Positions 48,062-58,300 of a stretch of DNA of 63,909 nucleotides are shown one piece after another. Under the pieces are notes generated by a model, which was not told where the DNA came from, ran no database searches, and saw nothing but the letters and a program-made list of their open reading frames with translations. The position numbers and the translations under genes are program-made. Position 1 is the first letter of the stretch. Every line of letters starts with the position of its first letter. This stretch comes from Pseudobdellovibrionaceae bacterium (lineage in GTDB: Bacteria > Bdellovibrionota > Bdellovibrionia > Bdellovibrionales > Bdellovibrionaceae), in the NCBI GenBank assembly GCA_016719575.1, contig JADJYV010000005.1, positions 1-63,909 of the forward strand. The letters are read 5' to 3'.

Positions 48062-48637
48062 TTGGTATTGACAGAATTGACAGATCCGGCTGGCCCTTTT
48101 AGCGTCGTAAAAGTGGATGACAACAAGCCAATATCAAGACGAAAAGTACTTAAAACTGGCCTCGGCCTCGCGGCAGCGAGTGGTCTGCAAACCTTCATCC
48201 ACCCGCTGAGGACTCTTGCAAAACCTACCTACAATCTTGCTTTTTGGAGAGCCAATTCGACATATTTGCGTGTCACCCAATCTTTCGCTCAGATTGTAGC
48301 TCGGCCACCCGCCGCAGATCTAAGGGCCACTCAGGCCTTCGCTCAGATTGTGGCTCGGCCGCCCGCCGCAGATCTAAGGGCCACTCAGGCCTTCGCTCAG
48401 ATTGTGGCTCGGCCACCGGACGCGGCGCTAAGAATCACCCAAATCTTTGCTCAGATTGGAGCTCAGCCTCTCACGGCAGATCTAAGAATCACCCAAGCCT
48501 TCGCTCAGGTTGCGGCTCAGCCTCTCACGGCAGATCTAAGAATCACCCAAATCTTTGCTCAGATTGGAGCTCGGCCTCTCACGGCAGATCTAAGAATCAC
48601 CCAAACCTTCGCTCAGGCGCTTGTCTCTATACCTTAA
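48062..48637 (+). CDS. Tat-signal protein with seven 18-aa repeats
   Basis: 191 aa, TTG start assumed; the true start may be a later GTG since no ribosome site is clear. Residues about 24-50 form a twin-arginine signal: ISRRKVLKTGLGLAAASGL. From 48,266 the protein is seven tandem 18-residue units of the form LRxTQxFAQIxAxPxxAD; the last unit is truncated by the stop. The LR(V/I/A)TQ core is like the repeated RVTQ/RVSQ strands of some phage virion proteins. It ends 12 bases from the convergent fibre gene. A folded Tat-exported repeat protein beside fibres is unusual; function unknown. Confidence 0.65.
   Translation: MVLTELTDPAGPFSVVKVDDNKPISRRKVLKTGLGLAAASGLQTFIHPLRTLAKPTYNLAFWRANSTYLRVTQSFAQIVARPPAADLRATQAFAQIVARPPAADLRATQAFAQIVARPPDAALRITQIFAQIGAQPLTADLRITQAFAQVAAQPLTADLRITQIFAQIGARPLTADLRITQTFAQALVSIP
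48266..48634 (+). repeat. Seven 54-bp tandem coding repeats
   Basis: Unit starts at 48,266, 48,320, 48,374, 48,428, 48,482, 48,536 and 48,590. Units 2 and 3 are nearly identical, as are 5 and 6, showing recent duplication of single units. Confidence 0.85.
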
Positions 48638-48648
48638 ATTTTAGTCGG

Positions 48649-51600
48649 TTAAAAACCTGTAATCCAGGATACGTAGGCAAGACCGCCGGCGCGAACAAAA
48701 GAGTAGACTGCTGTTGTGGCCGCTGTGGTCGCTGCATTGGTTGGATAATATTTAAAACTTCCGGCTGCGACTGTGTCGGGAACAGTTTGTGAAAACGTAC
48801 ATGTTCCTGAAGTGGCTCCCTTGACAATGAGTGTGTAAGAACCACCCTCAAGCATATTCGAGAAAGTAAAGGCTCCGCAGCTTGCGGTTGTATACTGCAT
48901 ATTGCCGTTGTTCCAATCAATCGAAGTTGCAGCACCAGCATTATATACCTTTGACAGAAGTTGACCCTGTACCTCGAGTTTAGCTGCGGGACTCGCCACT
49001 CCGATACCGACATTTCCACCACTTAAAATAGTCATTTTAGTAGAGTTGTTTGTTTCGAAAGCAAGATCATTCGCATCATTCGTTCCGAGTGTAGTGGCTC
49101 CGCCAAAGTTGTTACCCCCGTTTACGAATACACTCGTAGCAGCAACGGGAGTAAAACCAAGGGCGGTTGTAATATCAGACGAGGCAAGTGAAGCGCTCGC
49201 AATCACCCGCCCTTTAGCATCAACACCAACCTTAGAATAAGTCCCCGCAGTCACACCCGATGTTGCAAGAGTGACAACCCCTGTGTTTGACATGGTCGCA
49301 TCGCCAGAGATAGAAACTTCAGTTGCCACATTGCCTGAATTACCCACCCACACCTTGGCATCAGTCAAAGTCGGAAGGGCCGCATCCGCATAGGCACAAG
49401 ACCATCCTGTCACTGACCACTTCAATACATGACCTGATGTCGAGCAGGCAAAGTTGACTAAGTTGCCGGTAGCCCCTGCGATGATGACACCCGAAGTGGC
49501 AGCATTCACGCCGCCAGTGCTCAGCATCGGAGCTGTGATTTTACCTGCGCCGATAGCAAGGGCACCCGCATTATCTATGGTGGCATCACCGGACATAGTC
49601 ACCGCGGTGGCTGCATTGCCAGAGTTACCAACCCAGATCTGAGCTGAGTTCAGAGTAGATCCTTGTTTTGCATTAAACGTGGTCCAATCAGCAGAAGACA
49701 GAGCTCCGCGCTTTGTTGCAGAGGCGGTGGGGATATCGAATGTATGAGCAGAACCCGTAGAGCTGATACCGATATCAGTGCCTGCAGTGCCAAGCACAAA
49801 GCTCTGAGTGCCGGTCGTAAGTCCATTGATGTTGGTAATCCCGCTACCAGCAACACCGAGAGAGACCGCTGTAGCGCCGTCCCAATACCGAATAGTATTT
49901 AAATCAGAGCGGTACCACATCTTACCTTCGTCGCCAGCAACAAGACCCGCTGGATCAGAAGTGACAGAGGAAAGACTCGGTTACCAAGCATCACATCACC
50001 AGCTTTGTTCACCGGAGTAAAGCCAAGAGCTGCGGTGATATCTGAAGACGCAATCGCACTGCCAGTCGTTACGCGTCCCTTAGCATCAACTGTGACTTTC
50101 GAATAAGTTCCCGCCGTCACTCCGCTTGTAGCGAGAGTAACAACACCGGCGTTTGACATCGTTGCATCGCCAGAGATTGAAACTTCGGTTGCTGCGTTGC
50201 CTGAGTTACCAACCCAAACCTTTGCATCAGTCAAGGTTGAAGATTGTTTGGCGTTAAAGGCATCATAATCAGCTTTGCTGATAAGACCGGCAGTCACGGC
50301 CGCAGTAGAAGCCATTGGAATATTGAGGGTGTGAGTTGAAGTTGCAGAAGAAAAACTCGGAGAATTGCCAGAGGTTCCGATTGCAAAACTCTGAGTGCTC
50401 GCCGTAAGACCATTGATATTGGTAATACCTCCTCCCGCAACACCAAGAGACTTAGTAGTAGAACCATCGTAGTACTTGATCGTACCCGCATCGTACCACA
50501 TTTGCCCTGCAACAGTGCCGTTGGTAGAGTTTGCAGAAAGACCAAGATACTTGTTGGCTGCCATGCTGATATTACCAGTATTGGTGATGTCGAAGGCACC
50601 CATTGCCAGACCACCTGCCATAGTGTCGCCAGCTTTATTTACCGGAGTATAAGTCAGAGCCGTGTTGATATCAGCGGCACTTAACGAAGCACTTGCAGTG
50701 ACACGGCCCTTAGCATCAACAACGACCTTTGCGTAAGTCCCTGCAGTGACTCCCGTGGTTGAAAGACTTGAAACCCCCGCATTATCGATAGCAACATCAC
50801 CAGACATCGTCACTTCAGTCGCTGCATTGCCTGAGTTACCAACCCAAATTTTTCCGTTAGCAAGTGTTGGAAGGGCCGCATCTGCAAAGGCACATGACCA
50901 TCCTGTCACTGACCACTTCAACACATGACCTGATGTCGAGCAGGCAAAGTTGACTAAGTTTCCGGTAGCCCCTGCGATGATCACACCCGAAGTGGCAGCA
51001 TTCACGCCGCCAGTGCTCAGCATCGGAGCTGTGATTTTGCCTGCGCCGATTGCGAGGGCACCCGCATTATCTATGGTGGCATCACCAGACATGGTCACCG
51101 CGGTGGCCGCATTACCAGAGTTACCAACCCAGATCTGAGCTGAGTTCAGAGTAGATCCTTGTTTTGCATTAAACGTGGTCCAATCTGCAGAAGACAAAGC
51201 TCCGCGCTTCGTTGCAGAAGCGGTGGGGATATCGAATGTATGAGCAGAACCCGTAGAGGAAATCGCCACATCAGTGCCAGCAGTGCCAAGCACAAAGCTC
51301 TGAGTGCTGGTCGTAAGACCATTGATGTTGGTAATCCCGCTACCAGCAACACCGAGAGAGACCGCTGTAGCGCCGTCCCAATATCTAATTGTGTTTAAAT
51401 CAGAGCGGTACCACATCTTACCTTCGTCGCCAGCAACAAGACCCGCTGGATCAGAAGTGACAGAGGAAAGACTCAAGTTACCAAGCATCACATCACCAGC
51501 TTTGTTGACCGGAGTAAAGCCAAGAGCTGCGGTGATATCTGAAGACGCAATCGCACTGCCAGTCGTCACACGGCCTTTAGCATCAACTGTGACTTTCGAG

Positions 51601-54317
51601 TAAGTGCCGGCAGTGACTCCGCTTGTAGCGAGAGTAACAACACCGGCGTTTGACATCGTTGCATCGCCAGAGATTGAAACTTCGGTTGCTGCGTTGCCTG
51701 AGTTACCAACCCAAACCTTTGCATCAGTCAAGGTTGAAGATTGTTTGGCGTTAAAAGTTGTCCAATCAGCTGAAGACAAAGCTCCGCGATTTGTTCCAGA
51801 AGCGGTAGGGATATTAAAGGTGTGATCAGAGCCCGCAGAAGAAATATTAAAGTCGGTACCGGCACTACCAGTAACAAAACTCTGAGTGCCCGCCGTAAGG
51901 CCATTCATATTGGTAATACCGGCTCCCGCAACACCAAGAGACTTAGTCGTAGAACCATCGTAGTACTTGATCGTACCCGCATCGTACCACATTTGCCCTG
52001 CAACAGTGCCGTTGGTAGAGTTTGCAGAAAGACCAAGATATTTGTTGGCAGCCATGCTGATATTACCAGTATTGGTGATGTCGAAGGCGCCCATCGCCAG
52101 AGCGCCCACCATGGTGTCGCCAGCTTTATTCACTGGAGTGTAGGTCAGAGCCGTGTTAATATCAGCGGCACTTAACGAAGCACTTGCAGTGACACGGCCC
52201 TTAGCATCAACAACGACCTTAGAATAAGTGCCGGCAGTGACTCCCGTGGTTGAAAGACTTGAAACCCCCGCAGTATCGATAGCAACATCACCAGACATCG
52301 TGACTTCAGTCGCTGCATTGCCTGAGTTACCAACCCAAATTTTTCCGTTAGCAAGTGTTGGAAGGGCCGCATCTGCAAAGGCACATGACCATCCTGTCAC
52401 TGACCACTTCAATACATGACCTGATGTCGAGCAGGCAAAGTTGACTAAATTACCAGTAGCCCCTGCGATGATCACACCCGAAGTGGCCGCATTCACGCCG
52501 CCAGTGCTCAGCATCGGAGCTGTGATTTTGCCTGCGCCGATTGCGAGGGCACCCGCATTATCTATGGTGGCATCACCGGACATAGTCACCGCGGTGGCCG
52601 CATTACCAGAGTTACCAACCCAGATCTGAGCTGAGTTCAGAGTAGATCCTTGTTTTGCATTAAACGTGGTCCAATCTGCAGAAGACAAAGCTCCGCGCTT
52701 TGTTGCAGAGGCGGTGGGGATATCGAATGTATGAGCAGAACCCGTAGAGGAAATCGCCACATCAGTGCCAGCAGTGCCAAGCACAAAGCTCTGAGTGCCG
52801 GTCGTAAGTCCATTGATGTTGGTAATCCCGCTACCAGCAACACCGAGAGAGACCGCTGTAGCGCCGTCCCAATACCGAATAGTATTTAAATCAGAGCGGT
52901 ACCACATCTTACCTTCGTCGCCAGCAACAAGACCCGCTGGATCAGAAGTGACAGAGGAAAGACTCAAGTTACCAAGCATCACATCACCAGCTTTGTTCAC
53001 CGGAGTAAAGCCAAGAGCTGCGGTGATATCTGAAGACGCAATCGCACTGCCAGTCGTTACGCGTCCCTTAGCATCAACTGTGACTTTCGAGTAAGTTCCT
53101 GCCGTCACTCCGCTTGTAGCGAGAGTAACAACACCGGCGTTTGACATCGTTGCATCGCCAGAGATTGAAACTTCGGTTGCTGCGTTGCCTGAGTTACCAA
53201 CCCAAACCTTTGCATCAGTCAAGGTTGAAGATTGTTTCGCATTAAACGTTGTCCAATCAGCTGAAGACAAAGCTCCGCGATTTGTTCCAGAAGCGGTAGG
53301 GATATTAAAGGTGTGATCAGAGCCCGCAGAAGAAATATTAAAGTCGGTACCGGCACTACCAGTAACAAAACTCTGAGTGCCCGCCGTAAGGCCATTCATA
53401 TTGGTAATACCGGCTCCCGCAACACCAAGAGACTTGGTAGTAGAACCATCGTAGTACTTGATCGTACCCGCATCGTACCACATTTGCCCTGCAACAGTGC
53501 CGTTGGTAGAGTTTGCAGAAAGACCAAGATACTTGTTGGCCGCCATAGTGATATTGCCAGTATTGGTGATGTCGAAGGCACCCATCGCAAGAGCGCCCAC
53601 CATGGTGTCGCCAGCTTTATTTACCGGAGTATAAGTCAGAGCCGTGTTGATATCAGCGGCACTTAACGAAGCACTTGCAGTGACACGGCCTTTAGCATCA
53701 ACAACGACCTTAGAGTAAGTCCCTGCAGTGACTCCGCTTGTAGCTAAACTCAAAACTCCAGCATTCGTAATACTGGCATCTCCAGACATGCTCACCGCTG
53801 CTGCCGTGTTGCCCGAGTTACCAACCCACATACTGCCATCTGGCAACGCAGGGAGATCAGAGTTTGCTAAATTGGCTCCACTAGTAACGCGGCCTTTAGC
53901 ATCCACAGTGACTTTCGGATAAGTTCCGGCCGTCACCCCCGAAGTGGCAAGAGTTAAGACGCCAGTGTTAGCAACACTCGCATCGCCAGAAATGGAGACT
54001 GCTGTTGCCGCATTGCCCGAATTACCCACCCAAACCTTCGCATCAGCCAAGGTTGAAGTTTGTTTGGCATTAAACGTGGTCCAATCAGCAGAAGACAAAG
54101 CTCCGCGATTCGTTGCAGAAGCCGTTGGGATATTAAAGGTGTGATCCGAACCGGCAGAAGAAATATTAAAGTCGGTACCGGCACTACCAGTAACAAAACT
54201 CTGAGTGCCCGCAGTAAGACCGTTGATATTGGTAATCCCAGCACCCGCAACACCCAAAGATATTGCAGCAGATCCATCCCAGTATCTTACTACATTGAGA
54301 TCTGAACGATACCACAT
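48649..54317 (-). CDS. Giant fibre protein 1 (trimeric-fibre-like; one frameshift; 5' end missing)
   Basis: About 1,890 aa remain. The stalk is built from modules seen again and again: WVGNSGNAATAVSMSGDA, VTAGTYSKVTVDAKGR, YTPVNKAGDTMVGALAMG, MAANKYLGLSANSTNGT, MWYDAGTIKYYDGSTTKS and ASATKRGALSSADWTTF. This is the module set of phage tail-fibre-like adhesins. The C-terminus has GNVGIGVASPAAKLEVQG, then a 95-residue tip starting IDWNNGNMQYTTASCGAF and ending AYVSWITGF. One base is missing at about 49,979 (compare the intact copies at 51,475 and 52,970). The 5' end stops at the 54,340 junction without a signal or start region. Inferred: a cell-surface trimeric adhesin of the Bdellovibrio mosaic-fibre type. 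Confidence 0.75.
49650..54000 (-). repeat. About 1,491-bp stalk repeats of fibre 1
   Basis: Matching landmarks recur near 49,650, 51,146 and 52,637, steps of 1,496 and 1,491 bases; the first step contains a 6-base longer segment and a one-base deletion. Each unit is about 497 aa and itself contains several degenerate 30-60 residue sub-modules. Units are almost identical in DNA. Confidence 0.8.
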
Positions 54318-54334
54318 TTTACCTTCATCCCCAG

Positions 54335-54971
54335 CAACGGACGGGTATTAAACCCGGATTGCTTTGATTTGAATCCAGCTTCCTGGCATCTTGCGGTTGT
54401 AAACATGGTTGGCGAACAAAAAAGGTCTTTTGTACTCGATTCGACTTACGATTATGAAGTATGGAATCAACCGATCGTTGGTTATAGTTATGCTTATTTT
54501 AATCCGAAGACAAGAAAGCCCGTAGATTCATTAGATAAAGCATTGGTTAGCGTGGAAGATTTTAAAGGAGATTTTTTCGAGAAATTCCGTTCTCCAGAAG
54601 CAAAGAGTTTTGTCGGAATTACCATGCGAGTGGGATATGTTTTAGAGACGAGTGCTGATGGGGAGCCTGATGACTCTCCCAAGTACGATGCAATTCGATG
54701 GGTTGAGTATCGATACGACTTAGAGTTAAATTCCCAAGGCCAGGTGATTGGCGGAGAGTGGTATAGCCAAATTCATCCTGATTTTATTTGGACTCCAAAA
54801 AACGGATCTCGTCCTTCATCCATGCTCGATGCGGCACTAAAGATTAGTGACTGGGTGGGTGGTGCTGCGACTCTTCCGACTGAGTGGTCTCGTGCGGCTC
54901 AGCTGAGTTCACCTCAAGGTGTAATTTTGGACACGGTAACTGGGGCGCTGCTTAAGAAGGCTTCGGAGTGA
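54335..54971 (+). pseudogene. Transglutaminase-elicitor-like protein, C-terminal half only
   Basis: The readable frame starts at the junction (GRVLNPDCFDLNPASWHL) and continues SFVLDSTYDYEVWNQPIVGY, VGYVLETSADG, YRYDLELNSQGQVIGGEWYS and HPDFIWTPKNGSRP. This agrees with the C-terminal half of the TGase_elicitor family (secreted transglutaminase-like proteins known from oomycetes and also found in bacteria). The signal peptide and catalytic cysteine half are absent, and only a TTG at 54,369 could serve as a start. The gene was cut at the same point where fibre 1 loses its 5' end. Confidence 0.7.
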
Positions 54972-55326
54972 AAAACATACGGGTGGGTCGATTCGCAGGT
55001 TCCATTGGCAAAAGTCCATCGTTAAAGCGAACTTGAATGCGGCGACCATCTGCCGGGTTTGGAAGGTAGGTTGTACCCGCTACGCATTGACCTAGGGCAA
55101 AAGTGAAGCGCCCTTGGTTGCTGAAAATTTACTCCAGAGGGTATCCATTGGATTCGGTGCAAGTGCCAGTTCCATCATTGCCTCGAAATGAGAAGTGTTG
55201 CCTCTTTTGACAGATTTGGGGGGATAATTCTATCTGCAAATTGAGATCGAGGTGAAGAATTTTCGCCTTTTTCAACTTTGTTCGAGAACTCCAACACCGG
55301 ACAACTTGGGTTTAGCGGTTCTCGAA
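54972..55326 (-). other. Possible gene remnant between TGase fragment and fibre 2
   Basis: On the minus strand one frame reads FRGNDGTGTCTESNGYPLE, a stop near 55,130, then in the same frame NQGRFTFALGQCVAGTTYLP and NDGLLPMEPANRPTRMFF up to the TGase stop. It looks like coding sequence for a small cysteine-containing exported protein with one nonsense base, but I recognise no family and see no start. Otherwise this stretch of 355 bases holds only the hairpin next to the fibre 2 stop. Confidence 0.3.
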
Positions 55327-55327
55327 C
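55280..55327 (-). terminator. Inverted repeat at the 3' end of fibre 2
   Basis: GTTCGAGAAC at 55,280-55,289 pairs with GTTCTCGAAC at 55,318-55,327, the latter touching the fibre stop codon. Inner CCAA/TTGG extends the fold. There is no good T run, so it may be a transcript-end hairpin rather than a classic terminator. Confidence 0.4.
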
Positions 55328-58300
55328 TACAATTTTTTGAGAACAAATTCTATTGAGTCTCTATTCGCAAGTGAGTTGTCAAGATAACAACTAGATGCTG
55401 TATTAAACGAATAGACCTGTAATTGAAAAGTAATGTTTGTTTGCGCAGTGGCGTAACTAAAGTGACCAATCAATAATCCCGGGTCATCGTAATCAAGAGA
55501 TATGAAGATCGTTCCAGAATTATTCGTCCCATCGGAGAGCCGTGCATGACAATCGTAAGTTCCGGGATGCAGTCCAGAGTTTTTGAATATCAGTTCGTAA
55601 TCACCCGCAGGCAAGCTGGCAAAGGTGACTGCTGGATACTTGCCTGGTGAGGTGGCATCACCGGAGACTGTCCAAGCATTGCAGTCATTGTCGACCGTGG
55701 CCATATTCGTCCAACTCGTGGAATTTGACTGCCAAAGGCAATTTGCCGCTCCCACCATTTTTGCACTTCCCATCAGCTTACTGCTGCCGACAGGAACCCA
55801 CGATGCGCCATCGCAATACTCCATCCTGTGGGATGTGTAGTTGTAACGTTGTGTGCCCTCACCATTAGCTTGCCCGGCACCGCATGTAGTGACGCCTGTC
55901 GATGAACCAGCTCTGAGTCCTCCGTTAACGTCGAGATTGACTCCAGGAGTGGGAGTACCGATACCGACGTTTCCGTTATGGTCAATTCTCATTCTTTCCG
56001 TGCCGCCCACAGTTCCATTGGCTGTGGTGTGAAATGAAATTGCTGAACCTTGAGCAGAAGCTGAGTGATTTTCTGTCGTATTGAAATAGATACCAGGCCA
56101 AGAATTTGGATTAACAGCATTTTGGGCTCGAATTGCACCCAATTGATCTCCACTCTGGGGTTGTGTAGGTGCGGCCGATGTTCCGCGAGCTCTCAGAAAT
56201 TGAATCGCTCCAGAGTTGCCAGCATTAGCAGAAAAATGCTTAGCTTCGACAAGTGCATCTGCTGCGACACCGCTATTATATCCTGTGATATTTCCAGCGA
56301 CTTCAAGTTTAGAGCCAGGAGTTGTTGTCCCTATGCCGACGTTTCCGGAGCTTAGAATTGTCATTTTGGTGCTGTTGTTTGTTTCAAATTCTACACTATT
56401 GGCATCGTTTGTTCCAAGGACCGCCGTGGCTCCAAAGCTATTTCCATTTTGGACAAACGCAGTCGCTGCACCTGCAGGTGTAAATCCGAGAGCTGTCGTG
56501 ATATCTGAAGAGGTCATCGAAAGACCTGCGATCACGCGGCCTTTGGCATCAACAGAGACTTTCGCGTAAGATCCTGCAGTCACACCAGATGTTGCAAGAG
56601 TCACAACGCCGGCATTTGACATCGTCGCATCGCCAGACATAGACACGGCGGTTGCGGCGTTGCCTGAGTTACCCACCCAAATGTTTGCAGAAGTCAGAGA
56701 GTTAGACATCTTGCTATTAAACGTTGACCAGTCGGCAGAAGACAAAGCTCCGCGCTTTGTTGCAGAAGCGGTGGGGATATCGAAAGTATGCGCTGAACCT
56801 GCAGAGCTGATGCCGACATCAGTACCAGCAGTGCCAAGCACAAAGCTTTGTGTAGCAGTCGATAGACCGTTCAAGGTAGTGATCCCGGTTCCTGCAACGC
56901 CCAAAGACTTCACGACGCTGCCGTCATAGTACTTGATCGTGCCAGTATCGTACCACATTTGTCCTGCTGTTGTGCCATTCGTTGTATTTGCTGAAAGAGT
57001 AAAGTACTTGTTGGCCGCCATGGTGATGTTACCAGTGTTGGTAATATTGTTTGTGCCCATCGCCAGAGCACCTGCCATAGTGTCGCCAGCTTTGTTTACT
57101 GGAGTGTAAGTCAGAGCGGTGTTGATATCAGCAGCACTTAACGAAGCACTAGCGATCACGCGGCCTTTAGCATCAACAGAAACCTTCGCGTAAGTTCCCG
57201 CAGTGACCCCGCTGTTAGCAAGAGTGACCACACCGGCATTTGACATTGTCGCATCACCAGACATAGACACGGCGGTTGCGGCGTTACCAGAGTTGCCAAC
57301 CCAAATGTTTGCAGAGGTGAGCGAGTTGGTCATGGCACTAGCCCAAGAAAGAACTCCCGCGCCATTGTTCGAGAGAACTTGTCCCGAAGCCCTTGTGCTC
57401 CTGGGAAAGTCAGAGAGTAGTTCGTAGTCACAGCAGCCGGCATCAGAGTCAAAGAGCCAGAAGTTGCGCCGTTTAGTTGGTTGCCTTTAGTGACGGCCAC
57501 ACTAGAGCCATCGAGTGCAAGAATCTTGTTAGCTTGCGCCGTCGTGGTTTTATCAACAGTTACAACACCGGCGTTTGACATTGTCGCATCGCCAGACATA
57601 GACACTGCAGTTGCGGCGTTGCCAGAGTTACCAACCCAAATGTTTGCAGAAGTCAGAGCGTTCGACATTTTGCTATTAAACGTTGACCAGTCAGCAGAAG
57701 AAAGAGCTCCGCGTTTCGTTGCAGAAGCGGTGGGGATATCGAAAGTATGCGCTGAACCCGCAGAGCTGATACCGATATCAGTGCCTGCAGTGCCAAGCAC
57801 AAAGCTTTGTGTAGAAGTAGAGAGACCGTTCAGACTTGTGATGCCAGCTCCTGCGACGCCAAGAGATTTCACGACGCTGCCGTCATAGTACTTGATCGTG
57901 CCAGTATCGTACCACATTTGTCCTGCTGTTGTGCCATTCGTTGTATTTGCTGAAAGAGTAAAGTACTTGTTGGCCGCCATGGTGATGTTACCAGTGTTGG
58001 TAATATTGTTTGTGCCCATCGCCAGAGCACCTGCCATAGTGTCGCCAGCTTTGTTTACTGGAGTGTAAGTCAGAGCGGTGTTGATATCAGCAGCACTTAA
58101 CGAAGCACTAGCGATCACGCGGCCTTTAGCATCAACAGAAACTTTCGCGTATGTTCCCGCAGTGACTCCGCTGTTAGCAAGAGTGACCACGCCGGCATTT
58201 GACATTGTCGCATCACCAGACATCGACACTGCAGTTGCAGCATTGCCGGAGTTACCAACCCAAATGTTTGCAGAGGTGAGTGAGTTGGTCATGGCACTAG

